NCBI RefSeq assembly: GCF_027257875.1
Contig: NZ_JAPVQY010000051.1
Location: 1 to 56,496 of the forward strand
Direction of reading: 5' to 3'
Origin: Burkholderia sp. IMCC1007
Lineage (GTDB): Bacteria; Pseudomonadota; Gammaproteobacteria; Burkholderiales; Burkholderiaceae
Length of the DNA stretch: 56,496 bases
Shown piece after piece: positions 42,562 through 50,926 of this stretch (position 1 is the first letter of the stretch; every line of letters starts with the position of its first letter). The notes beneath the pieces are model-generated. The model was not told the origin of the DNA, searched no databases, and worked only from the letters and a program-made list of their open reading frames with translations. The position numbers and the translations under genes were made by a program.

Positions 42562-43682
42562 CCCAGCCCCACGTTCTGGAACAGGATCGCGAACACCGCA
42601 TCGGCGAGGATCACGACCGTGATCGACGTGACGACCGACGTCGTCGTGCCTTCGCCGAGGCTCTGCGAGTTCGCCTTGATCCGGAAGCCGAAATGACAGG
42701 CGACCAGCGCGATCAGCATGCCGAACACGACACCCTTGCCGATGCCGATGTACAGGTTCGCGATCGGCACGACGCCCGGCAGCGAGCGCACGAAATAGTT
42801 GACGTCGATCCCGAGCACCAGCTTCGCGGCGAGCGCGCCGCCCGTCAGCGCGATGATGTTGGTCCACATCACGAGCAGCGGCATCGCGACGCCGAGCGCG
42901 AGCACGCGCGGCAGGATCAATCGCAGCCCGTGCGGGATGCCCATCACGCGCATCGCGTCGAGCTCCTCGGTCACGCGCATCACGCCGATCTGCGCGGTGA
43001 TCGCCGAGCCCGAGCGCCCCGCGACGAGGATCGCCGACAGCACCGGCCCGAGTTCGCGGATCACCGACAGCCCGAGGATGTTCACGATGTAGCGGTTCGC
43101 GCCGAACGTCTGCAACTGCTGCGCGGACAGGTAGCTGAGCACGATGCCGATCAGGAACGCGACCAGCGCGGTGATCGGCAGCGCCTGCGCGCCGGCGCTG
43201 TAGATGTTCGCCGAGGTTTCCGTCCACGGCATCGTCTTCGGACGGCGCAGCACCGACAGCGCATCGAGGACGACGCGGCCGAACATCGCGATGCCGCCCT
43301 GCAGGTGTTCGCCGAACGCGAAGATGCCCAGGCCGAGGCGCGTGACGGGATCGAACCGCACGACGCGCTCCGGTGCCTCGCGCTGGCTGTCGAGGCGTTC
43401 GATCCGCTCGAAGATCGTGCGCTGCGTGGCGCTCAGCGCGACGCCGGGCGGCAGCTTGCGGCCCCATACGCGCCACAGCGCCTGGCCGCCGACGTGGTCG
43501 AGCCGTTCGATGCCGGACAGATCCCATTCGCTCACGTGCCCGGACGCGATGCCCGCGACGCGGCGCGCGACCGCGCCACGGTTGCGTGCAAGCGCGAGCG
43601 CGGTCCACTGACCGTACAGGCGCACCGTCTGGCCCTGACCGCCGGCATCGACCGACAGGCCGGGAGGAGTCTCGAAGTCCAA
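42558..43682 (-). CDS. mlaE: MlaE-like ABC permease with N-terminal STAS-like extension; non-standard start
   Basis: A 374-residue protein from a putative TTG start. The N-terminal 130 residues (VRLYGQWTALALARNRGAVA, EWDLSGIERLDHVGGQALWRVWG) resemble a STAS domain. The C-terminal permease has AQALPITALVAFLIGIVLSYLS, ELGPVLSAILVAGRSGSAITAQIG and MRVTEELDAMRVMGI, the MlaE signature. There is no ATG or GTG in frame near the N-terminus, and the only Met upstream lies deep in repeat DNA. TTG at 43680-43682 is 27 bp after a TACAAT -10 element (43716-43721). A missing base in CATCCTTTTG is an alternative explanation. Confidence 0.85.
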   Translation of the reverse strand: MDFETPPGLSVDAGGQGQTVRLYGQWTALALARNRGAVARRVAGIASGHVSEWDLSGIERLDHVGGQALWRVWGRKLPPGVALSATQRTIFERIERLDSQREAPERVVRFDPVTRLGLGIFAFGEHLQGGIAMFGRVVLDALSVLRRPKTMPWTETSANIYSAGAQALPITALVAFLIGIVLSYLSAQQLQTFGANRYIVNILGLSVIRELGPVLSAILVAGRSGSAITAQIGVMRVTEELDAMRVMGIPHGLRLILPRVLALGVAMPLLVMWTNIIALTGGALAAKLVLGIDVNYFVRSLPGVVPIANLYIGIGKGVVFGMLIALVACHFGFRIKANSQSLGEGTTTSVVTSITVVILADAVFAILFQNVGLG

Positions 43683-43715
43683 GGGCGGGTTGTTTGCAAA
43701 AGGATGACAGCGGTC

Positions 43716-43721
43716 ATTGTA
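43716..43721 (-). promoter_or_regulatory. -10 element of the mla-like operon
   Basis: TACAAT in the context GCTACAATGAC, a pattern seen repeatedly before Burkholderia genes. The -35 is not clear. The implied start near 43709 leaves a leader of about 27 nt before the TTG start of mlaE and makes the ATG that overlaps this hexamer unusable. Confidence 0.5.
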
Positions 43722-43758
43722 GCGAACCGCCCGGCGCCGCGACGTGAGGATTTCGGTG

Positions 43759-43790
43759 GGGGCTCGGGGCTCGGGGCTCGGGGCTCGGGG
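43759..43790. repeat. GGGGCTC tandem repeat (4.6 copies)
   Basis: Four exact copies of the heptamer plus GGGG in the spacer between mlaE and the nucleotidase gene. Likely prone to slippage. Confidence 0.85.
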
Positions 43791-43841
43791 CGCGCGGGCG
43801 GGGCGGCTGGGCGGCGGGCATCGAGATTCAGCCGCGGCGGC

Positions 43842-44069
43842 TGGCCAGGATCGCTTTGGACGGCGATGCCTGGCCGCAGGCGCCTTCCCCGCGTCGAGCC
43901 GGTGCTGCTGGCCGAGGGCGGCTTGGCCAGGATCGCTTTGGACGGCGATGCCTGGCCGCGGGCGCCTTCCCCGCGTCGAGTCGGTGCTGCTGGCCGAGGG
44001 CTGCTTGGCCGGGATCGCTTTGGACGGCGATGGCTGGCCGCGGGCGTCTTCCCCGCGTCGAGCCGGTGC
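43842..44069. repeat. 82-bp tandem repeat, 2.8 copies
   Basis: Copies start at 43842, 43924 and 44006; the spacing is exactly 82 bp both times. Each copy holds TGGCCAGGATCGCTTTGG, then GCGCCTTCCCCGCGTCG and GCTGGCCGAGG. Copies differ by a few bases; the third stops after about 64 bp. 82 is not a multiple of 3 and no frame is preserved, so it is not coding. The interval lies about 180 bp upstream of the nucleotidase start. Between 44070 and 44250 only a gene-free stretch was seen. Confidence 0.9.
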
Positions 44070-44250
44070 GGCGCGTACCGCCAGCGCCGGCCGGCCGGTT
44101 GCCTCGCACATGACCTTTCATTCTTCCGTCACGTTTCCTTTCGATACTCTCACGCGCCGCACATCAGGCCGTCGGCGCTCGCGCCGCCATTTCGCTGCGT
44201 GCCCGCGATTCATCGCGACCCATAGAACAGAACACCGAACAGGACAATCG

Positions 44251-46323
44251 ATGCGTCTCCCCCCGCTTTCCCGCCGTCGCGTGACCGGCGCCGCCGCGCT
44301 CGCCAGCCTTGCCTTCGCCCTCGCCGGTTGCGGCGGCGATGACGTCACCTCGCCGTCGTCGCAGCCGCAGCCGCAGACCCAGGCACCCGTCGGCACGACG
44401 GCCACGCTCGCGCTGCTCGAGACGACCGACCTGCACACCAACGTGCTGTCGTACGACTATTTCAAGCTCGCCGCCGACAATTCGCTCGGCTTCGAGCGCG
44501 TGTCGACGCTGATCGCGCAGGCGCGCGCGCAGTACCCGAACACGCTGCTGCTCGACAACGGCGACACGATCCAGGGCACCGCGCTGTCGGACTATCAGGC
44601 GCTCGTGAAGCCGGTCGGCTGCGACCAGACGCTCGCGATCTACAAGGTGATGAACGCCGCGAAATTCGACGGCGGCGGGATCGGCAACCACGAGTTCAAC
44701 TACGGGCTGCCGTACCTGTCGCAGGTGACCGGCAACACGTTCGAGGTCGACGCCCTGCCCGCGCCGGCCCAGCAGAAGAAGTGCGCGGGCCCGAACTTCC
44801 CGCAGGTGCTCGCGAACGTGATCAGCGCGAAGACGAACGCACCGCTGTTCACGCCGTACACGATCCTGACGCGCACGGTGACGGCCACGACGCCGGACGG
44901 CAAGACGGTCAGCACGCCCGTGAAGATCGGCATCATCGGCTTCACGCCGCCCGCGATCATGAACTGGGACAAGCGCTGGCTCGACGGCAAGGTCTACACG
45001 ACGGGCCTGAAGGAAGCGGCCGAGAAGTACATTCCGGAGATGCGCGCGAAGGGCGCCGATCTCGTCGTCGCGATCTCGCACGGCGGCCTCGACAACGCCG
45101 CGTATTCGCCGACGATGGAAAACGGCAGCTGGTGGCTGTCGAAGGTGCCCGGCATCGACGCGATGCTGATCGGCCATTCGCACCAGGTGTTCCCCGACGC
45201 GAACAGCACGGTCGCGCAGTTCAACCTGCCGGGCGTCGACAAGGTCAAGGGCACCGTCAACGGCGTGCCGACCGTGATGGCGAACTACTGGGGCAAGCAT
45301 CTCGGCGTGATCAAGCTCGGCCTGAAGTTCGACGGCAAGACGTGGAGCGTCGACAAGTCGCAGACGACCGTCGAGGCGCGACCGATCCAGAACGCCGACA
45401 GGAGCTACGTCGCTGCCGACCCGTCGGTCTCCGCCGCGATCGCGGCCGAGCACCAGGCGACGATCGACTACGTGAAGACGCCGATCGGCTCGACCGACTA
45501 CCGGATGAACTCGTACTTCGCGGACGTCGGCGATCCGGGCGCGATCCAGATCGTCAACGAGGCGCAGGCCGACTACGTGAAGACCTACGTGCAGGCGAAC
45601 CTGCCGCAGTACGCGTCGCTGCCGGTGCTGTCGGTCAGCGCGCCGTTCAAGAGCGGCTTCGGCGGCGGCAGCGACTACACCGACGTCGCGCCGGGCGCGC
45701 TCGCGATCAACAACGCGGCCGACCTGTACCTGTATCCGAACACCGTATACGCGGTGAAGGTGAGCGGCGCCGACGTGAAGAACTGGCTCGAGACGGCCGC
45801 GAAGCGCTTCAACACGATCGATCCGACCAAGGCGAGCGTGCAGCCGCTCGTCAGCAGCTTCCCCGGCTACAACTTCGACATGTTCACGTCGGCCGATCTC
45901 GCCTATGAAATCGACGTCACGCAGCCCGTCGGCAGCCGGATCAGGAACCTGACGTACAAGGGCGCGCCGATCGCCCCGAACGCGCAGTTCATCGTCGCGA
46001 CCAACAACTACCGCGCGAGCGGCGGCGGCAACTTCCCGGGCCTCGACGGCAGCAAGACGATCTTCGCGTCGCCGGATGCGAACCGCGACGTGCTGATCGC
46101 GTTCATCAAGAAGCGCGGCGCGATCACGCGCGCGGCCGACGGCGCGCAGCGCAGCTGGCGCTTCACGAAGCTCGCGAGCTCGGTCGCGCACGTGCAGTTC
46201 GCGTCCGCGCAGAACCGCCTCGGCGACGCCGCGGCGGCGGGCCTGACCGGCATCACGCAGGTCGCGGCCGACGACGGCTCGGGCAAGAACCTCGCCGTCT
46301 ACGAGATCGACCTGACGCAATGA
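44251..46323 (+). CDS. 5'-nucleotidase / cyclic-nucleotide phosphodiesterase lipoprotein (CpdB-like)
   Basis: A 690-residue exported protein. A Tat-like basic start (MRLPPLSRRRVTGAAA) and the hydrophobic ASLAFALAGC end in a lipobox. Metal ligands of the calcineurin-like phosphatase domain: ETTDLHTNVL (D, H), LLLDNGDTIQG (D), GGIGNHEFNYG (N, H), VVAISHGGLD (H) and GHSHQVF (H). The C-terminal 5'-nucleotidase domain (APFKSGFGGGSDYTDV, VYAVKVSGADVKNWLE) follows. It hydrolyses periplasmic or surface nucleotides. The next gene overlaps it by an ATGA junction. Confidence 0.92.
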   Translation: MRLPPLSRRRVTGAAALASLAFALAGCGGDDVTSPSSQPQPQTQAPVGTTATLALLETTDLHTNVLSYDYFKLAADNSLGFERVSTLIAQARAQYPNTLLLDNGDTIQGTALSDYQALVKPVGCDQTLAIYKVMNAAKFDGGGIGNHEFNYGLPYLSQVTGNTFEVDALPAPAQQKKCAGPNFPQVLANVISAKTNAPLFTPYTILTRTVTATTPDGKTVSTPVKIGIIGFTPPAIMNWDKRWLDGKVYTTGLKEAAEKYIPEMRAKGADLVVAISHGGLDNAAYSPTMENGSWWLSKVPGIDAMLIGHSHQVFPDANSTVAQFNLPGVDKVKGTVNGVPTVMANYWGKHLGVIKLGLKFDGKTWSVDKSQTTVEARPIQNADRSYVAADPSVSAAIAAEHQATIDYVKTPIGSTDYRMNSYFADVGDPGAIQIVNEAQADYVKTYVQANLPQYASLPVLSVSAPFKSGFGGGSDYTDVAPGALAINNAADLYLYPNTVYAVKVSGADVKNWLETAAKRFNTIDPTKASVQPLVSSFPGYNFDMFTSADLAYEIDVTQPVGSRIRNLTYKGAPIAPNAQFIVATNNYRASGGGNFPGLDGSKTIFASPDANRDVLIAFIKKRGAITRAADGAQRSWRFTKLASSVAHVQFASAQNRLGDAAAAGLTGITQVAADDGSGKNLAVYEIDLTQ

Positions 46324-47183
46324 CCATGAGACCCGTGATGCAACCGATCCGGACGATGCGGCCGGCCGAAGCCGGCTTCGCCGCTGCCGCGCGGCGCCTG
46401 CTGCGCGCGAAACTCCCGCCGGCCGCGCTGCTCGCGGCAACCGCCGTGACTGTCGCGGTCGCCGCCACGGCGACCGGCTGGCGTGCCGCCGGCCCCGCGC
46501 CGAGCACCGCGCAGCTCGACGAGTGGCAGGCGATGGTCACGCAGGCCGTCGAGCCGCATGCGCTCGCGCAGTTGCGCACCCTCGCGCGCCACGGGTCGGG
46601 CGACGCGCAGGCGGCGCTCGGCATCGCGCTCGTCGATGCGCGTGAGCCGGGGCTGCGCGACGAGGGGCGCGGCTGGCTGGAAACGGCCGCGGCGGCGGCC
46701 GGCAAGGCCGACGCGCCGGCTGCACGGCGTGCGCAGCTCGCGCTCGGCAAGGCGCTGCTGCTCGGCAGCGGCGATATCCCGAAGGACTATGCCCGCGCCC
46801 GCGCGCTGCTCGCCGAAGCGGCCGGGCATGGCGATCCGGCGGCCGCGTACTACCTCGGGCTGATCTATCGCAGCGGCTACGGCACCGCTGCCGATTCCGT
46901 GCAGGCCGCGCACTGGTTCGACCTCGCGTCGCGTGCGGACATCCCGGCTGCGGACTTCATGCTCGCGAACGCGTACCGCGACGGCAGCGGCGTGCCGCGC
47001 GACGAAGTGCGCGCGCTCGCGCTGTATCGCCGTGCGGCCGAGCACGAGTTGCCGGAAGCCGTGCAGACGCTCGCGATGGCGTATCGCAACGGCGAGCTCG
47101 GCCTCAAGCCGGACGCGGACGAATTCCACGCGCAGTGGATCGAGACCGCGCATGCGTTGAAGCATCCGGTGGTGGGGCCGTGA
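46320..47183 (+). CDS. Sel1-repeat protein
   Basis: A 287-residue protein. A hydrophobic segment (about 32-50) probably exports or anchors it. The remainder has Sel1-like repeats: HGSGDAQAALGIALVDAREPG, HGDPAAAYYLGLIYRSGYGTA, ADIPAADFMLANAYRDGSGVP and HELPEAVQTLAMAYRNGELG. Such repeats mediate protein contacts. The start overlaps the stop of the nucleotidase gene (ATGA), so it is probably a partner of that enzyme. Confidence 0.88.
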   Translation: MTMRPVMQPIRTMRPAEAGFAAAARRLLRAKLPPAALLAATAVTVAVAATATGWRAAGPAPSTAQLDEWQAMVTQAVEPHALAQLRTLARHGSGDAQAALGIALVDAREPGLRDEGRGWLETAAAAAGKADAPAARRAQLALGKALLLGSGDIPKDYARARALLAEAAGHGDPAAAYYLGLIYRSGYGTAADSVQAAHWFDLASRADIPAADFMLANAYRDGSGVPRDEVRALALYRRAAEHELPEAVQTLAMAYRNGELGLKPDADEFHAQWIETAHALKHPVVGP

Positions 47184-47390
47184 GTGAAGCGGCCATGCAG
47201 GCGCGAACACGCGACCACAGAACGGCCGCTTGACCGGCGAGCATGACGTCACGTCCGGCGCATCGATCGCTCGCAAGGGCGCGGCGATGCGCAGAACGCG
47301 GGCGTGCCACGCCGGTCACGCACCGAAAAACGAATCATCACGCCAGATGTCAAAGCCACCGTCGTCGACGCTCCGGACGATGCATGGCTT

Positions 47391-48883
47391 AACCAGTCGG
47401 CCCTGAACAATTCGTTTTGGTCCACGGATGAGGTCATGCCGCCGGCGGCACAGCGATTTTGACGCCGAGCAAAGCGACGAGGATCAGGGCGTAAAAAAGC
47501 CGCAGCTTGCGCAGGATCATCCGCAGGTTGTGCCCGGCGCCGCACAGCACCGCATGCAGGGCATCACCCAGCGCACCCTTGAGCCAATTGCGATCGAGCT
47601 TGCCGTCTGCCTTCATGTGCCCAATGGCCGGTTCGATCGCACTGCGCCGCCGGATCATCGCGCGCAGGCCGCGCGTGATGCCGCGTCGCAAGCCCGGGTG
47701 ATAGACCTTCACGCCATCGATCGCTACGCCCTTGTAGCCGCGGTCGACGACAGCAATCTCTGGCTGAATGTCGCTCAGGATCGCCGCCTGCTCCAACGCT
47801 TCGGCCAGCGTGTGCCCATCGTAGGGATTGCCCGGCATCGAACGAGCTCCGACCACCAGACCTTCCTTGTGCGTCGTGGTGATTGACACCTTCACGCCGA
47901 ATTCGTACGGCTTGCGTGCTTTGCCTTTCGCCAGGCACTCGACTTCCGGAGCGTGCAGCGCGTACAGCTTGTTTTTGTCCTTCTGCTTCTGCGTGAGAAT
48001 CCGCTTCGTGCGGCCGATCAGCTCGTCCAACGCCGCGCGACTTTGCTGGGCGACGCCGTCCAATTGCCGCTCGACGTCACGCATCACGCGCCCCACTCGA
48101 GAACGCAAAGTACGCAGCGTTTTCTTCATCCGCTTGTACTGCTTCGCATGCGCATAGCGGCCAATCTGGCCCGCCAGACGCGGCGCTTCGCGGTTGTAGT
48201 TCTGCCGCAGCGTCAGCCCGTGCTGGGCCGCGGCCTTCACCAGATGTTCTCGGCAACGTTCGAGCAGGCGCGAATCGGTGGGGTGCGCAATCGCCTTTTC
48301 CATCACCGTCGTATCGACGATCACCCGCTTCAGGCTCGAAGTCTTGATGACGTTGGCGCGTTTGGCCGCTTCGATCGTCTCGGCCAGCAGTTCTTCAATG
48401 CCGGCTTCGCCCAGCCGCTTGCGCCAGCGCGTCAGGCTCGACGGATCGATCGGCGGCCTCGTCTGCAAGTACGTCTCGCCGGTGAACACCTGCCAATACG
48501 GATTCTCGAGCCATTGCCAGACGACGTCCTCGTCCGACAGGTCGAAGGCATGCTGCAAGTACAGCAGCCCTGCGATCAAACGCGGCGACGTCGCCGGTCG
48601 GCCGCGCTGCGACACGAAGCTCGCACTCATCGTCGTGTGCAACCGCTCCCAGTCAATCAGCTCGGCCAGGCGAATCAACGGATGCTTCAAGTTGATCTGC
48701 TCGCGCAGCGGTTGGCGGAAGAAATCCCCCTCTGGCACCGGCGTCTTCGGACCCATCCATACCTCGTCAGGATTTGCAGGATTCACGCATGAATATGCCT
48801 GCTCCTTGCAAATCCAACAACACCGTTTCACCATCACATCCTTTCTGCATAAGCCCGCCAGGATTATTCAGGGCCGACTAACC
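47391..48883. mobile_element. IS5-type insertion sequence with 4-bp target duplication
   Basis: The element occupies 47395-48879 (1485 bp). Its ends are inverted repeats beginning AGTCGGCCCTGAA at both termini, 13 exact bases and about 18 with two mismatches. AACC directly flanks it on both sides (47391-47394 and 48880-48883), a 4-bp target duplication. One transposase fills it. Removing the element and one AACC restores GGT-TAA in the minus-strand gene at 48878-49318, so it inserted at a stop codon. Confidence 0.92.
47434..48834 (-). CDS. IS5-family transposase
   Basis: A 466-residue DDE transposase. The N-terminal DNA-binding domain begins near PLIRLAELIDWERLH, and the catalytic segments are VIVDTTVMEKAI (first Asp), AVVDRGYKGVAIDGVKVYHPG (second Asp) and RRRSAIEPAIGHMKADGKLDRNWLKG (Glu). 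Ribosome binding site AAAGGA precedes ATG at 48834. The frame is intact, so the copy may be active. It is the only transposase in the window. Confidence 0.92.
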   Translation of the reverse strand: MVKRCCWICKEQAYSCVNPANPDEVWMGPKTPVPEGDFFRQPLREQINLKHPLIRLAELIDWERLHTTMSASFVSQRGRPATSPRLIAGLLYLQHAFDLSDEDVVWQWLENPYWQVFTGETYLQTRPPIDPSSLTRWRKRLGEAGIEELLAETIEAAKRANVIKTSSLKRVIVDTTVMEKAIAHPTDSRLLERCREHLVKAAAQHGLTLRQNYNREAPRLAGQIGRYAHAKQYKRMKKTLRTLRSRVGRVMRDVERQLDGVAQQSRAALDELIGRTKRILTQKQKDKNKLYALHAPEVECLAKGKARKPYEFGVKVSITTTHKEGLVVGARSMPGNPYDGHTLAEALEQAAILSDIQPEIAVVDRGYKGVAIDGVKVYHPGLRRGITRGLRAMIRRRSAIEPAIGHMKADGKLDRNWLKGALGDALHAVLCGAGHNLRMILRKLRLFYALILVALLGVKIAVPPAA

Positions 48884-49318
48884 ACAAGGGTTCTCACAGC
48901 CGCCAGGCGAACATGCGGGAATAAACTCGACCTCGATCTGGTTACGCTGGCTCACGGGAACAAGCGACGCGTTTCTCCAGATCTTGGTATCGACATTGAT
49001 TCGGTGCCGCCAAACCCCAAGACTCAAAAGATATTCCTGGACAGCTTCCGCCCGGCGACGCGCAACCACAAGCGCATTACGTTCGTTTTCGTTTGCAAAC
49101 CCATAAATTACAACGGCTCCCTCTCTCGCCGCGCTATCACGGACGGTAATCAGCAGATTGGCAAGCTCGACCCGGTCCACGTTCGATAGGGATGTAACAC
49201 CGCTCTCAAGCTTCCCGCCATATTGCAAGGCCACGCTACACGCGAAAGCTTTTCCAGAGAGATGAGGCACACCAACGCTAATCAGCACACAAAATATACC
49301 AAGCGATATTATCCGCAT
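48878..49318 (-). CDS. OmpA-like periplasmic protein; candidate immunity for Asp-zincin
   Basis: A 146-residue protein. A signal peptide (MRIISLGIFCVLISVGVPHLSGKAFAC) is followed by an OmpA-like C-terminal domain: VVIYGFANENERNALVVARRRAEAVQEYLLSLGV and RNQIEVEF. The usual Asp of the peptidoglycan-binding motif GHTD is absent (here GFAN), so binding is doubtful. The ATG at 49318 is chosen for the signal peptide. Its 5' end overlaps the metallopeptidase gene by 41 bp. An exported partner suggests the peptidase acts in the periplasm and this protein neutralises it; this is inferred. The IS sits on its stop codon without altering the protein. Confidence 0.65.
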   Translation of the reverse strand: MRIISLGIFCVLISVGVPHLSGKAFACSVALQYGGKLESGVTSLSNVDRVELANLLITVRDSAAREGAVVIYGFANENERNALVVARRRAEAVQEYLLSLGVWRHRINVDTKIWRNASLVPVSQRNQIEVEFIPACSPGGCENPCG

Positions 49319-49952
49319 TCCTGACCGCCATTCTCGGCTCTTCCTTTTCGAGACGTCTGCCCATGAATTGGCCATATGTATTCTTGTAGTCAACGGATCC
49401 AAAGGTGTCGGCAAAATGGGTGCACTCGTGAACGATCGTGAGTTGCATGGACGAAAGTGTACCGGCGCTTCGATCGGGCAACTCGCAAAATCTCGAATTG
49501 ATTGAGATTGTATGCGTTGCTGTATCGGGGCCACAGACATGTGCCACCTCTCCGGCCAGGTTTTTGGTGTTTGGAGTGCACCCTAATACCCTGTCTAGCT
49601 CGTGGTCGGAACGAACGAAGTTCCTGGCAGTCAGCCCGTTCATGACCGTTGTGAGTGCCGTCAGCCCGTTAAGCAGCGTTGCACGAGTTGTCTCGTCGGC
49701 TATCCCGAACCATTCCCTCACGCGCGCTTGCGCTGGCGCCTTCCATACAGATAGTTCATGAATGCGTTGTGCGATCACCTCGACAGCCTCGTCGCGCAGC
49801 GTCAAAACTCTTCGCCGAAATTCGGCATCGGTCATGTTCTTGCAAATCGGCGGCCCGTTGAGCGCCAATAACAATTCGACTTTCGAACCTCGCGTGGTAT
49901 TTGTCACGGCCGAATCATGAACGGTCACGTATTCATAATCGTTTTCAGACAT
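49278..49952 (-). CDS. M35-like Asp-zincin metallopeptidase, T6SS effector candidate
   Basis: A 224-residue protein starting MSENDYEYVTVHDSAV. The zinc site is His175-Glu-Cys-Thr-His179 in LTIVHECTHF, followed by ADTFGSVDYKNTYG, where Asp is the likely third ligand as in lysine-specific M35 endopeptidases; the tail DNIAWYI also fits. No signal peptide: delivery by the T6SS tip is expected, since the PAAR gene upstream overlaps it by 8 bp. It could cleave a periplasmic or envelope protein in prey cells. The target is unknown. Confidence 0.78.
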   Translation of the reverse strand: MSENDYEYVTVHDSAVTNTTRGSKVELLLALNGPPICKNMTDAEFRRRVLTLRDEAVEVIAQRIHELSVWKAPAQARVREWFGIADETTRATLLNGLTALTTVMNGLTARNFVRSDHELDRVLGCTPNTKNLAGEVAHVCGPDTATHTISINSRFCELPDRSAGTLSSMQLTIVHECTHFADTFGSVDYKNTYGQFMGRRLEKEEPRMAVRNADNIAWYILCAD

Positions 49953-50499
49953 CGTCGTTCTCGATAATATCGATTCTCAAGTTCTCTGCCCCGCTTGTTC
50001 TCACGCGTTGCGTGTGGCCGGTCTCATCGGTAATGCCGCTGAACACCTGGCCGGACTGGGTCAATATTCGGTACCGCACGCGAGCCAATGGCCGACCGGT
50101 ATTGGCATCGCGCATCACGTATTGCTCGTCGTGTTCGCTCCAGGCCGAGGACGACGAGTGCAGTTCGCTTCGACCTCCCGTCATCGTCTCCATCGCTTGC
50201 TCGGCCTCGAATGTCATCATCATGTTGCGTTCGGCATGGAAGATCGGGGGCGGATTGCATCCACAGACATTGATGTCGCCACTCAATGCCCATGGTTGGC
50301 CGTTCGATCCCGTGCCCGGCCAGCGTGGCCCTCTCGGTGAAATAAACCCTTCCTGATTGCAGGCGGTGCAGTACGTTTTCATATAAAGCGTCGCGATATT
50401 CACGCTCGGCAGCGGATCCGAGCACGTCATATCCTCGAGCCCCTCGGTAATCACCGCGCTACCACCCCGATCGCCTTTGGCGAGAAAATAGCGAATCAT
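49945..50499 (-). CDS. PAAR-domain T6SS spike-tip/adaptor protein
   Basis: A 184-residue protein starting MIRYFLAKGDRGGSAVITEG. PAAR-like cysteines CTACNQEG and GDINVCGCNPPP, with GPRWPG between. The C-terminal beta domain has YRILTQSGQVFSGITDETGHTQRV. It is a relative of the PAAR at 28922-29473: same N-terminal RY-L-KGD, same double-Cys motifs, same C-terminal G-T-D pattern, but otherwise diverged. It overlaps the small ORF upstream by an ATGA junction and the metallopeptidase downstream by 8 bp. The ATG at 50499 was preferred to the upstream Met (MFRSN...), which lies inside the small ORF. Confidence 0.85.
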   Translation of the reverse strand: MIRYFLAKGDRGGSAVITEGLEDMTCSDPLPSVNIATLYMKTYCTACNQEGFISPRGPRWPGTGSNGQPWALSGDINVCGCNPPPIFHAERNMMMTFEAEQAMETMTGGRSELHSSSSAWSEHDEQYVMRDANTGRPLARVRYRILTQSGQVFSGITDETGHTQRVRTSGAENLRIDIIENDDV

Positions 50500-50630
50500 T
50501 CGATGCTGCCCCCGCGAATTACTGCGGAACACATCACAACCGTGAAGGTGTCGGCGGATAGACCGACGCGCTCCGTGAGTGAATCAATATTGCTGAATAG
50601 ATAGGCGCGTGCCTCGTGCTCGATGCTCAT
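50496..50630 (-). CDS. Small hypothetical protein preceding the PAAR cassette
   Basis: A 44-residue ORF MSIEHEARAYLFSNIDSL... with ribosome binding site GGAGA before ATG at 50630 and an ATGA overlap with the PAAR gene. Tight coupling suggests it is real and translated with the cassette. An earlier Met (MIVQLWVSRLPC) would give 63 residues. Function unknown. From here to birA (50631-50926) no gene was supported; a frame reading MTINAWLVRLGSEP (50720-50809) may be a gene remnant. Confidence 0.5.
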   Translation of the reverse strand: MSIEHEARAYLFSNIDSLTERVGLSADTFTVVMCSAVIRGGSIE

Positions 50631-50926
50631 TGCATCTCCGTTCTCCACAATACAGGGAAGCCGACTCACCCAAAGTTGCACAATCACGAAAGCAAGTTCA
50701 ATCAGACAAATTCGAAATACTAATAACCAGACATAGTCTCAGTATGTTTATGCAGCAGCGGGTGAACTGGCTCGGACCCTAGCCGCACAAGCCATGCATT
50801 TATGGTCATGATGGACTTGACCGGATACGACGTCCGCTCGATCGGAATGAAGCCCACCGTTCGCGATTCCGTTGTTCCGGGTGCACGTCGACGCTCCTCC
50901 CGCCCCCTGTCGCTACAATAGGCGCC

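Noticed and set aside
43532..43717. A 61-residue ORF MTAVILLQTTRPW as its own gene or start of mlaE
   Set aside because: Its ATG overlaps the TACAAT -10 element and most of it is an out-of-frame reading of mlaE. It is kept only as a hint of a possible frameshift.
47380..50799. An 11-bp inverted repeat ATGCATGGCTT / AAGCCATGCAT flanking T6SS island 3
   Set aside because: In a window of this size hundreds of 11-bp inverted matches are expected by chance, and the similarity does not extend beyond 11 bases.
50720..50809. A 29-residue ORF MTINAWLVRLGSEP as a gene
   Set aside because: No ribosome binding site or recognisable family. It may be a remnant, so it is mentioned only in the neighbouring entry.
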